A stretch of 8,069 nucleotides of DNA from Gammaproteobacteria bacterium (GTDB taxonomy: Bacteria > Pseudomonadota > Gammaproteobacteria > SZUA-229), in contig JAJRTD010000320.1 of the NCBI GenBank assembly GCA_024278435.1, positions 1 to 8,069 of the forward strand. Reading direction: 5' to 3'. This document shows, piece after piece, positions 1 to 6,195 of the stretch. A program made the translations under genes and the position numbers. Position 1 is the first letter of the stretch, and every line of letters begins with the position of its first letter. Below the pieces are notes generated by a model, which was not told the DNA's origin, searched no databases, and worked only from the letters and a program-made list of their open reading frames with translations.

Positions 1-47
1 TTATGAGTATTGCCATTTTTAATGATATACAACGCCTGGTTCAGTAA
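1..47 (+). CDS. rseP: RseP (site-2 zinc metalloprotease), C-terminal tail only
   Basis: Only the last 14 codons and the TAA stop (45-47) are inside the window; bases 1-2 finish an earlier codon. The frame reads MSIAIFNDIQRLVQ then stop. The segment resembles the end of the last membrane helix and tail of gammaproteobacterial RseP, where a pattern like (A/L)(I/L)(F/Y)ND..RL closes the protein. RseP is the inner-membrane protease that cuts the anti-sigma factor RseA in the sigma-E envelope stress response, and rseP directly precedes bamA in many gammaproteobacteria. The identification rests on this short tail plus the gene order, so it is good but not certain. It also settles the bamA start, because earlier bamA start codons would lie inside this gene. 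Confidence 0.75.
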   Translation, partial: MSIAIFNDIQRLVQ

Positions 48-63
48 AAGGTTACACAGCTGT

Positions 64-2394
64 ATGTCATTTATCCGTTTATTTTTACTTATTGTTCTGG
101 TCAACAGTGCCGGCATGGCTGCCGTGCATGCCGATTCTTTTACCGTTAGCGGTATAAGGATTGAAGGCCTGCAGCGCCTGCCTGACGGCACCCTGTTGAA
201 TTACCTGCCAATCGTTGCCGGTGATCCCATCGATGATGACCAGATCACCTATGCCATCAGTGAACTGTATAAAACCGGCTTTTTTGCCGACATCCAGCTG
301 TTCCGCGACGGTGATGTTCTGGTTGTCCGGGTGAAAGAAAGACCATCGATTGCCAATGTGGAATTTTCCGGTAATTCGGATATCGATGATGATGCATTGA
401 AAAATGCGCTGACTGATATCGGTGTCACAAGAGGCCAGATCTATAACCGTGCATTGCTGGAAAAGCTGGCCATGGAACTGGAGCGGGTTTACTTCAGCCA
501 GGGCAAGTACGGCGTAAAGATTGAAACCGAAGTGACCCCGCTGGACCAGAACCGGGTCGATATCGACATTACGATTTCAGAAGGCAAGGTTGCCCTGATC
601 AAGCACATCAATATTGTCGGCAATGACGTATATGACGACGAAACCCTGCTTGATGACCTGGAATCCGGTGTGCCATCATCCTGGGCCCTGTTTTCATCCA
701 TTGACGAGTACTCAAAACCCAAACTGAACGGCTACCTGGAGAAGATTCGCTCCTATTATCTCGACCGTGGTTATATCAAGTTCACCATCGAATCGACACA
801 GGTTTCGATAACGCCGGATAAACAGGATATTTACATCACCATCAATGTTTCCGAGGGTGACCGTTACAAGATTTCATCTTCCGAGCTGACCGGTGAGATG
901 GTAGTCAACCGGCAGACCATGGAATCACAGATATTTACCCGCCAGGGCATGTGGTTTTCCAGAAGCCTGATGACCACCAGTAAAAAGCGCCTTGAGCAGC
1001 AGATGGGTCGTATCGGTTATGCTTTCTCCCAGGTAAAAATTACACCGGTCATCGATGATGTGAAAAAAGAGGTCGCTTTGACCTACCACGTGATTCCCGG
1101 CGAAAAGATCTATGTGCGCCGCATTATGATCCACGGCAACGACACCACGCAGGATCAGGTGTTCCGTCGTGAAATGCGTCTGATGGAAGGTTCGATTCTG
1201 GCCAGTGATCTGCTGGAACGTTCCAAGATCAGGATACAGCGTCTGCCTTATGTTGAAAGCGTTGAAATCGAAACCGTACCGGTTCCGGGCTCAAGCACAC
1301 AGGTTGATCTGAAAGTTGATCTCACAGAAAAACTGGCCGGTAGTTTCAATATCGGTGCCGGCTTCTCACAGACGCAGGGGCTTCTGTTCAATGTCGGGTT
1401 AACCCAGGAAAACCTGTTCGGTACAGGTAAACGGCTGTCGTTGAATATCAATACCGACCGGGCAAATACCATCTACAGCGCGGCATATACCAATCCTTAT
1501 TACACGATTGACGGCATCAGCCGTACCGTGAGTGCTTCCTTCCGTGAAAGGGATGCATCGCAGGAACTGATTAACAATTTCCAGACCAACACGGGTGATA
1601 TCAATATCAGCTACGGTGTTCCATTATCAGAATTTAATACCTTGAGCCTGGGTTATGGCTTCAGCCGTATAAAAATCACGCCGTCCTCTGTCAACCCGTC
1701 TCGCGATGTCACCCTGTTCCTAGATGAGCATGACGGCCAGAATACCTTTAACAGTCTGACTCTGAATACCAGCTTCTCACACGATACAAGAAACCGGACG
1801 GTGTTTGCTACCACGGGTACACAACAAGTTATCGCCATGAATATGACGGTGCCGGGCAGTCAGCTTGAATATTATAAACTGAGTTATCGAACCAACAACT
1901 ATTTCAGTGTGACCAGTGCGACAACACTACTGTTACGTGCAAACCTGGCCTACGGTGATGGTTATGCCGGTACCTCAGCATTACCATTCTTCGAACGTTA
2001 TTTTGCAGGTGGTATCCGTACCGTACGTGGTTACGAGTCAAACTCCCTGGGGCCGCGTGATCCGGATTCGAACTTTGCCATCGGCGGTAATATGCGCATT
2101 ACCGCTGGCGCAGATTACATATTTCCTATACCATTTGTAGAAAAACCGCCGAGCTCGGTCCGGCTGAGTGCGTTTTATGATGTAGGTAACGTGTTTCTGA
2201 ATGATTACCATACCTTCAACGCTGACCCCAGTGATAAAGGTTTTCAGCTTGACCAGTTAAGAACATCGGTGGGTTTGTCACTGGTATGGATATCACCCAT
2301 TGGTCCATTACGGTTTAGTTATGCAAGAACAATTAATGATGTGCCCGGCGATGATTTGCGAGCATTCCAGTTTAGTATCGGTTCATTCTTCTAA
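64..2394 (+). CDS. bamA: Outer-membrane protein assembly factor BamA (Omp85 family)
   Basis: Central subunit of the BAM complex, which folds beta-barrel proteins into the outer membrane. The 776 residues begin with a signal peptide (about 1-23: hydrophobic core, AVHA/D cleavage site). Five POTRA domains follow (roughly 24-92, 93-172, 175-263, 266-343, 347-421), then a 16-strand barrel from about 425 to the end. The Omp85 loop-6 signature VRGYESNSLGPRD is present (Arg at about 655), and the protein ends in Phe (FSIGSFF), as outer-membrane barrels do. E. coli BamA is 810 residues, so this is a normal length. The frame stays open back to a TTG at 10 and an ATG at 22, but both overlap the rseP tail and would spoil the signal peptide. 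The ATG at 64 lies 16 bases after the rseP stop, with an AAAGG at 47-51 as a slightly distant ribosome site. Assignment is essentially certain; the start is well supported. Confidence 0.97.
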   Translation: MSFIRLFLLIVLVNSAGMAAVHADSFTVSGIRIEGLQRLPDGTLLNYLPIVAGDPIDDDQITYAISELYKTGFFADIQLFRDGDVLVVRVKERPSIANVEFSGNSDIDDDALKNALTDIGVTRGQIYNRALLEKLAMELERVYFSQGKYGVKIETEVTPLDQNRVDIDITISEGKVALIKHINIVGNDVYDDETLLDDLESGVPSSWALFSSIDEYSKPKLNGYLEKIRSYYLDRGYIKFTIESTQVSITPDKQDIYITINVSEGDRYKISSSELTGEMVVNRQTMESQIFTRQGMWFSRSLMTTSKKRLEQQMGRIGYAFSQVKITPVIDDVKKEVALTYHVIPGEKIYVRRIMIHGNDTTQDQVFRREMRLMEGSILASDLLERSKIRIQRLPYVESVEIETVPVPGSSTQVDLKVDLTEKLAGSFNIGAGFSQTQGLLFNVGLTQENLFGTGKRLSLNINTDRANTIYSAAYTNPYYTIDGISRTVSASFRERDASQELINNFQTNTGDINISYGVPLSEFNTLSLGYGFSRIKITPSSVNPSRDVTLFLDEHDGQNTFNSLTLNTSFSHDTRNRTVFATTGTQQVIAMNMTVPGSQLEYYKLSYRTNNYFSVTSATTLLLRANLAYGDGYAGTSALPFFERYFAGGIRTVRGYESNSLGPRDPDSNFAIGGNMRITAGADYIFPIPFVEKPPSSVRLSAFYDVGNVFLNDYHTFNADPSDKGFQLDQLRTSVGLSLVWISPIGPLRFSYARTINDVPGDDLRAFQFSIGSFF

Positions 2395-2406
2395 GGAGAT
2401 AAAACA

Positions 2407-2922
2407 ATGAAAAAATTAGTATTAGGTTTTTTAATATACAGCCTGTTAACAACCGGCGCAATTGCCGCGAATTTGAAAATCGGTGTTGTCAGCGTGGAAA
2501 GAATTCTGACTGAAGCGCCGCAGGTTGATGCAGTAAACACATCAATGCTGGAACGCTTCGGCCCGCAGCGTGATGAGCTGCAGAAAATGGAAAAAGACAT
2601 CACCGGCATGCAGGAAAATTACAAACGTAATGAGCTGGTAATGACTGAAGACAAGTTAAACGCGCTGAAAAAAGACATCATCGCAAAAATCCAGATGCTG
2701 AAACAGAAAGAAGCCGTTTTAACCCGTGAAGTAAACACAGTAAGAAGCCAGGAACTTGCGGTATTGCAGCAGCAGGTCAGGGGTATTATTGACGATATCG
2801 CTAAAAAAGGTAAATACTCACTGGTATTGAGCGAAGGCGTTGCCTATTCAGCACCGGAAATTGATATTACCGACAAAGTGCTGGATAAAATGAAAGCAGC
2901 ATTTAAAAAGAAAAAGAAATAA
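2407..2922 (+). CDS. skp: Periplasmic chaperone Skp/OmpH family protein
   Basis: Skp forms a trimer with long helical arms that holds unfolded outer-membrane proteins in the periplasm and hands them to BamA, which is encoded just upstream. The 171-residue product starts with MKK, a hydrophobic segment and a likely cleavage after about residue 20-21 (GAIAA). The mature part opens with the family's KIGVVSVERIL strand. A long charged coiled-coil region (about 45-125, rich in K, E, Q and L) gives the arms, followed by the closing YSLVLSEGVAYSAPEIDITDKVL segment that completes the body. E. coli Skp is 161 residues. The tail ends in five lysines. The ribosome site AAGGAG (2393-2398) overlaps the bamA stop codon, 8 bases from the ATG, so translation is probably coupled to bamA. 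Confidence 0.93.
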   Translation: MKKLVLGFLIYSLLTTGAIAANLKIGVVSVERILTEAPQVDAVNTSMLERFGPQRDELQKMEKDITGMQENYKRNELVMTEDKLNALKKDIIAKIQMLKQKEAVLTREVNTVRSQELAVLQQQVRGIIDDIAKKGKYSLVLSEGVAYSAPEIDITDKVLDKMKAAFKKKKK

Positions 2923-2943
2923 AACGGCCGGCTAAAGGCAGAC

Positions 2944-3960
2944 ATGGCCATTAAACTTTCCGATCTTGCGCAGACCATCGGTTGCCGCTTACACGGCGAG
3001 GACTGCCTGATTGAAAATGTTGCAGATATTGATTCTGCCGAAGCCGGGCAGCTGGCGTTTATTTATAACCCGAAATACCTGGATAAAATCAGCACCACCA
3101 ACGCCTCGGCAATCATTACCCGCGAGGAATGGCTGGAGAATTGCGATAAGTCCGCGCTTATTGCCGAAAACCCCCGACTGGCATTTGTTAAAGCAACACG
3201 GCTGTTAAATCCTGAGAAAGTGGCCGCCAGTGGTGTTTGCGCCAGTGCTGTTATCGCCGAAGGTGTAAACATACCGGAGTCGGCCTATATCGGTCCCAAT
3301 GCGGTTATCCAGGGCAATGTGCAACTGGGTGAAAACGTACAGATAGGTGCCGGCAGTGTTATTTGCAATGATGTGAGTATCGGCAACAATACTGTTATTC
3401 ATCCGAATGTCAGTATTGAGCACCATACAACAATTGGTGACAACTGCATATTTTACTCGGGCGTAGTGATCGGTACCGATGGTTTCGGTTATGAGCGCGA
3501 TGGCGAAAGCTATTTGAAAATCCCGCAACTGGGTAATGTGCAGATCGGAAATAATGTAGAGATCGGCGCCAACTCGACGGTTGACCGTGGTGCATTGCAT
3601 GACACCATCATACATGATGGTGTAAAAATAGATAATCTGGTTCAGATCGGCCATAACGTGGTAATCGGTAGACACACGGTAATATCTGCCCAGTCAGGTG
3701 TTGCCGGTTCAACCACGGTCGGTGAATATTGCCTGATTGGTGGTGGCGTTTCGATTCGCGACAATATCGAAGTGGTCAGTAACGTTATGCTGACCGGACG
3801 AACCCTGGTTTCATCGGCGATAAAGGAACCGGGCTCATATTCGTCAGGTATACTGGTTGATCACAGTAAAAACTGGCGAAAAAATGCCCTGAGATTCAAG
3901 CATCTTGATGAACTGGCAAAACGCCTGGCAAAACTTGAAAAAGCCTGCCAGTCAGAATAA
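2944..3960 (+). CDS. lpxD: UDP-3-O-(3-hydroxyacyl)glucosamine N-acyltransferase LpxD
   Basis: Third step of lipid A synthesis in the cytoplasm: transfers a 3-hydroxyacyl chain from ACP to the 2-amino group of UDP-3-O-acyl-glucosamine. The 338 residues show the LpxD layout. An N-terminal uridine-binding domain (about 1-100, including the LAFIYNPKY segment) comes first, then a left-handed beta-helix of hexapeptide repeats (about 100-290), then a C-terminal helix (KHLDELAKRLAKLEKA) that contacts ACP. The catalytic His of the QIGHNVVIG motif is residue 237 (E. coli H239), and the GTDGFGYERDG and EPGSYSSGI motifs are present. The position matching E. coli M290, in the acyl pocket, is Leu288. The ATG has AAAGG at 2934-2938, 5 bases upstream, and follows skp by 21 bases. 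Assignment is very firm. Confidence 0.97.
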   Translation: MAIKLSDLAQTIGCRLHGEDCLIENVADIDSAEAGQLAFIYNPKYLDKISTTNASAIITREEWLENCDKSALIAENPRLAFVKATRLLNPEKVAASGVCASAVIAEGVNIPESAYIGPNAVIQGNVQLGENVQIGAGSVICNDVSIGNNTVIHPNVSIEHHTTIGDNCIFYSGVVIGTDGFGYERDGESYLKIPQLGNVQIGNNVEIGANSTVDRGALHDTIIHDGVKIDNLVQIGHNVVIGRHTVISAQSGVAGSTTVGEYCLIGGGVSIRDNIEVVSNVMLTGRTLVSSAIKEPGSYSSGILVDHSKNWRKNALRFKHLDELAKRLAKLEKACQSE

Positions 3961-3976
3961 AACTGCAAGAAGTATG

Positions 3977-3991
3977 GCCGGTTCCACCGGT
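3977..3991 (+). promoter_or_regulatory. Small RNA hairpin in the lpxD-fabZ leader
   Basis: In the 51-base gap between lpxD and fabZ, CCGGT (3978-3982) pairs perfectly with ACCGG (3986-3990) around a TCC loop, and a G-U pair at 3977/3991 extends the stem to 6 bp. No T-run follows, so it is not an intrinsic terminator. It sits 9 bases before the fabZ ribosome site and could affect message stability or fabZ translation. That role is inference, and a 3-base loop makes the structure only modestly stable. Confidence 0.35.
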
Positions 3992-4000
3992 GATTATTTA

Positions 4001-4004
4001 GGAG
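4001..4004 (+). promoter_or_regulatory. fabZ ribosome binding site that favours a TTG start
   Basis: GGAG lies 7 bases before the TTG at 4012 but 16 bases before the in-frame ATG at 4021. The spacing therefore favours the TTG as the initiation codon. Confidence 0.6.
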
Positions 4005-4011
4005 ACATCCC

Positions 4012-4464
4012 TTGAGTGAAATGTACATAGAAGAAATAAGAAGATTTCTGCCACACCGTTATCCCTTCCTGCTGGTAGATCGTGTACTCGATTGTGTACC
4101 GGGAGAAACCCTGACGGCCATAAAAAATGTTTCGGTAAACGAGCCCTTTTTCCAGGGACATTTCCCTGAGCAGGCTTTAATGCCGGGTGTGTTAATCATT
4201 GAAGCACTGGCACAGGCAACCGGTCTGCTTGGTTTTCGTACCATGAGTGAAGAGCCGCGTGACGATGTGCTGTATATGCTGGTCGGTGTCGACAATGTCC
4301 GTTTTAAACGCCAGGTGGTGCCGGGTGACCAGCTGACCCTGAAAGTAAAAGTAGAGCGCCGTTCAAAAGTCATCTGGAAATTCTCCTGTGAAGCAACGGT
4401 CGATGGTGAGCTGTGCACGGCGGCCGACATGCTGTGCGCCGCCAAGCCAAAGGATGACGAATAA
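4012..4464 (+). CDS. fabZ: 3-hydroxyacyl-[ACP] dehydratase FabZ
   Basis: Removes water from 3-hydroxyacyl-ACP to give trans-2-enoyl-ACP in fatty acid elongation. It draws on the same 3-hydroxyacyl-ACP pool as LpxA and LpxD, which explains its place between them. The 150-residue product has the hot-dog fold signatures in order: [13 protein letters not shown] (13-25), [14 protein letters not shown] with catalytic His50, and [13 protein letters not shown] with catalytic Glu64, then [14 protein letters not shown]. coli FabZ is 151 residues. The start taken here is TTG at 4012, on ribosome-site spacing. The alternative ATG at 4021 would remove three residues and leave every motif intact. The gene is cytoplasmic and probably co-transcribed with lpxD and lpxA. 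Confidence 0.96.
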   Translation: MSEMYIEEIRRFLPHRYPFLLVDRVLDCVPGETLTAIKNVSVNEPFFQGHFPEQALMPGVLIIEALAQATGLLGFRTMSEEPRDDVLYMLVGVDNVRFKRQVVPGDQLTLKVKVERRSKVIWKFSCEATVDGELCTAADMLCAAKPKDDE

Positions 4465-4470
4465 GCAGCC

Positions 4471-5241
4471 ATGATTCACCCACAGGCAATTATTGATCCA
4501 TCAGCAAAAATTGCAGACGATGTCAGCATCGGGCCGTTTTCGGTTATCGGCGCCGATGTAGAAATCGGTTCAGGCACCCGGGTTGCCTCGCACGTAGTTA
4601 TCAACGGCCCGACAAAAATCGGCAGGGATAACGAGATATTCCAGTTTGCCTCGATTGGTGAAAAACCGCAAGACTTGAAATTTCACGACGAACCTACTGA
4701 GCTGGTGGTCGGTGACCGTAACCGGATACGCGAATACGTAACCCTGCATCGCGGTACCCCCGGCGGCGGTAATGTGACCCGTATCGGCAGCGACAACCTG
4801 CTGATGGCCAATGTCCATGTTGCCCATGACTGCGTAGTGGGGGACCACATTATCCTGGCCAATGCCACCGCCCTGGCGGGTCATGTAATCGTAGAGGACT
4901 ATGTGATCCTTGGCGGATACACCACGGTACACCAGTTCACCCGAATCGGCGCTCATGCCTTTACCGGGTTTTCTACAGCGATCGACCGCGATGTACTGCC
5001 GTTCTTTACCGTGGCCGGTAATCGCGCAAAGGCTGTGGGAATCAACAAGGAAGGCCTGAAACGGCGTGATTTCTCAGCGCAAAGCATTCGCGCCCTGCAG
5101 GATGCATTCAAGTTGCTGATTAAATCGACCTGTTCGCACAAGGTGGCTCTGGAGCAGGTTAGTGAGCTGGCGAAACAGGATGAGAATGTGCAGAAGATGC
5201 TGGATTTTCTTGATGCCAGTGAACGTGGGTGGATTCGGTAG
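4471..5241 (+). CDS. lpxA: UDP-N-acetylglucosamine acyltransferase LpxA
   Basis: First step of lipid A synthesis: moves a 3-hydroxyacyl chain from ACP to the 3-OH of UDP-GlcNAc. The 256-residue product (E. coli 262) is a left-handed beta-helix of hexapeptide repeats (about 1-185) with a C-terminal helical domain starting near NKEGLKRRDFS. Diagnostic segments include IGRDNEIFQFASIGE, GDRNRIREYVTLHRGT and NVHVAHDC. The catalytic His is residue 119 (E. coli H125), and H116, H138 and H154 match E. coli H122, H144 and H160. The acyl-ruler position, Gly173 in E. coli, is Phe167 here, which suggests a shorter acyl chain. The ATG is only 6 bases after the fabZ stop with no well-placed ribosome site (AGGA at 4451-4454 is 16 bases away), so coupling to fabZ is likely. 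lpxB does not follow. Confidence 0.97.
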   Translation: MIHPQAIIDPSAKIADDVSIGPFSVIGADVEIGSGTRVASHVVINGPTKIGRDNEIFQFASIGEKPQDLKFHDEPTELVVGDRNRIREYVTLHRGTPGGGNVTRIGSDNLLMANVHVAHDCVVGDHIILANATALAGHVIVEDYVILGGYTTVHQFTRIGAHAFTGFSTAIDRDVLPFFTVAGNRAKAVGINKEGLKRRDFSAQSIRALQDAFKLLIKSTCSHKVALEQVSELAKQDENVQKMLDFLDASERGWIR

Positions 5242-5324
5242 TTTTTTTAGCTTGTTTTTTCAGGGTCGCCTATATCAAGAGCTTTCTCTTTTTCATCACT
5301 TTTTTGTTGCTGCAGACAGAAAAG

Positions 5325-5347
5325 TAACTCGCCGTCAGGGCGAAATC
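5325..5347. repeat. Hairpin repeat, copy 1
   Basis: A 23-base unit starting TAACTC and ending GAAATC. Its core TCGCC (5329-5333) pairs fully with GGCGA (5339-5343) around a GTCAG loop. It matches copy 2 at 20 of 23 positions. Confidence 0.6.
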
Positions 5348-5431
5348 ATAGTCAGAGTAAGCAATGGAAAATAATAATAAAGTAACACCTATAGCTACCA
5401 ATGAACAAAACCCTGTAACCGATCGCTAAGC

Positions 5432-5454
5432 TAACTCACCGTCAGAGTGAAATC
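5432..5454. repeat. Hairpin repeat, copy 2
   Basis: Starts 107 bases after copy 1, in the same orientation. Its core TCACC (5436-5440) pairs with AGTGA (5446-5450) around the same GTCAG loop, with one C-A mismatch at the loop side. The G-C pair 5331/5341 of copy 1 is A-T here (5438/5448), a paired change that keeps the stem. Confidence 0.6.
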
Positions 5455-5498
5455 GACGCCAAAGTAGAATACTAAATCAGAATCAACAACTACCCATG

Positions 5499-5810
5499 CT
5501 AAAAATCCTCCAACCGCCAAACATCAAACGCCGGCTCCTCATAAGGATGACTCTCCCTCATCATCCGCACCGCCTCCTTAACCAGACCATCCTCACAAAC
5601 CAGCTCAATTTTAATCTCCTTCACCTGCTCAACCCGGTTCAGGGAACCAATCGCCGGATTACTGTTTAGCAGTGGCCGGAACTGCCCGGTTCCGGTTGTC
5701 TGCCAGCAGCAGCTGTCGTAGTTTCCGATGCGGCCGGCACCGGCGTCAAACAGCGCCTGCTTGACGGTTTCCACAGAGTTTTCAGGGACATAAACACAGA
5801 TTTTATACAT
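5499..5810 (-). CDS. Stand-alone YqfO/NIF3-type insertion-domain protein
   Basis: The 103-residue product matches the insertion domain found inside longer NIF3 proteins such as Bacillus YqfO, a fold related to the PII/CutA1 group. Recognisable segments are KICVYVPENSVETVKQAL (3-20), AGAGRIGNYDSC (23-34), TGTGQFRPL with NPAIG (about 39-55), and the closing SHPYEEPAFDVWRLE. The metal-binding NIF3 halves are absent, and similar free-standing proteins of about 100 residues are annotated in many proteobacteria as NIF3-like. The biochemical function is not known. No signal peptide or membrane segment is seen, so it is probably cytoplasmic. The start is supported by AGGA (minus strand, 5820-5817), 6 bases before the ATG. 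It is convergent with lpxA and divergent from the next gene. Glutamate codons switch from GAA (first two) to GAG (last nine) along the gene. Confidence 0.88.
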   Translation of the reverse strand: MYKICVYVPENSVETVKQALFDAGAGRIGNYDSCCWQTTGTGQFRPLLNSNPAIGSLNRVEQVKEIKIELVCEDGLVKEAVRMMRESHPYEEPAFDVWRLEDF

Positions 5811-5830
5811 GATGAGTCCTGTTAGATAAC

Positions 5831-5858
5831 CTTGAAATAGCTTAGACTACCCCCATTG
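5831..5858 (+). promoter_or_regulatory. Heat-shock (sigma-32/RpoH type) promoter
   Basis: The -35 element CTTGAAA (5831-5837) matches the sigma-32 consensus fully. After a 13-base spacer, the -10 element CCCCATTG (5851-5858) matches CCCCATnT at all but the last base. The E. coli dnaK P1 promoter has the same 13-base spacing. Transcription would begin near 5864-5867, about 27 bases before the ATG at 5892. A sigma-70 reading is poorer: TTGAAA with TGTAAT at 5857-5862 would need a 19-base spacer. The site lies in the 81-base region between divergent genes and points at the 91-residue gene and tpm. Confidence 0.75.
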
Positions 5859-5891
5859 TAATTCGACTAAACAATTCAGGAAACAAATATT

Positions 5892-6167
5892 ATGAGCGGT
5901 GGTATTCAACTTTCATCCGAGATGATTTCAGAGCTAAAAAGCGTTGTCACAAAACATGATCCACAGGCGGAAAATGACCTGTTTTTTATGCAGTACCTAA
6001 GCGCCATTACCGGTTATGTGCTGGCGCACCAGGACCAGCCCGGTATGGACAAAAAAGCACTGCTGGATGATTTAAGGCACTTCATGGGGCAGGTGGTCGA
6101 GCAGGTTGAGCAGGACATGAAACCGGCTGAAGATGCCTTTGGTATCTGGAAACCGGGTGATAATTGA
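5892..6167 (+). CDS. Unrecognised small acidic protein, putative heat-shock gene
   Basis: I do not recognise this 91-residue protein. It has no cysteine, no signal peptide and no clear membrane span. It is acidic (15 Asp/Glu against 7 Lys/Arg) and looks mostly helical, with an aromatic stretch FFMQYLSAITGYVLAHQ (31-47), an amphipathic run from KKALLDDLRHFMGQVVEQVEQ (53-73), and a short tail AFGIWKPGDN. The coding call rests on a good start region (AGGA at 5878-5881, 10 bases before ATG), a promoter directly upstream, and a frame filling the space between that promoter and tpm. The promoter is of heat-shock type, so a stress role is plausible, but nothing in the sequence says what the protein does. 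It ends 28 bases before tpm and is likely co-transcribed with it. Confidence 0.8.
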   Translation: MSGGIQLSSEMISELKSVVTKHDPQAENDLFFMQYLSAITGYVLAHQDQPGMDKKALLDDLRHFMGQVVEQVEQDMKPAEDAFGIWKPGDN

Positions 6168-6195
6168 TCCTGGCACCAATTAATTACTAACGATT

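Larger units (their letters stand above)
5242..5498. other. Non-coding gap between convergent lpxA and the NIF3-domain gene
   Basis: No supportable gene lies in these 257 bases. The first part is T-rich (T runs at 5242-5248 and 5255-5260) but has no GC-rich stem in front, so I cannot call an intrinsic terminator for lpxA. A weak bulged pairing (5249-5254 with 5276-5283) encloses a 21-base loop. The middle and right parts contain the two copies of a hairpin-forming repeat listed separately. Base composition is more A-rich than in the neighbouring genes. The T-rich stretch through the first repeat copy looks like a remnant of an interspersed extragenic repeat, which is an inference that needs a genome search. 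Confidence 0.6.

Noticed and set aside
10..63. Longer bamA start at TTG 10 or ATG 22
   Set aside because: Both overlap the rseP tail (stop at 45-47) and put polar residues ahead of the signal peptide; ATG 64 gives a clean signal peptide.
2905..2922. A-rich lysine run at the end of skp as a slippage or frameshift site
   Set aside because: It is interrupted by G at regular codon positions and is followed at once by the stop; a basic tail is compatible with Skp.
3205..3675. 156-residue open frame on the minus strand inside lpxD
   Set aside because: It is antisense to hexapeptide-repeat codons, has no recognisable domain, and the + strand gene explains the sequence fully.
4059..4472. 137-residue open frame on the minus strand over fabZ
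   Set aside because: Low-complexity Ser/Thr-rich translation typical of an antisense shadow of a conserved gene.
4701..4708. GCTGGTGG, the E. coli Chi sequence
   Set aside because: A single 8-base match inside lpxA is expected by chance, and the motif is not known to work as Chi outside enteric relatives.
4570..4956. 128-residue open frame on the minus strand inside lpxA
   Set aside because: Antisense shadow of the hexapeptide repeats, with no start region of its own.
5242..5260. T-runs after lpxA as an intrinsic terminator
   Set aside because: No stable GC-rich stem precedes either T-run.
5162..5374. 70-residue open frame overlapping the lpxA end and reaching the first repeat
   Set aside because: It begins inside lpxA in another frame; its second half is translated T-rich and repeat DNA, so it is better read as a repeat remnant than a gene.
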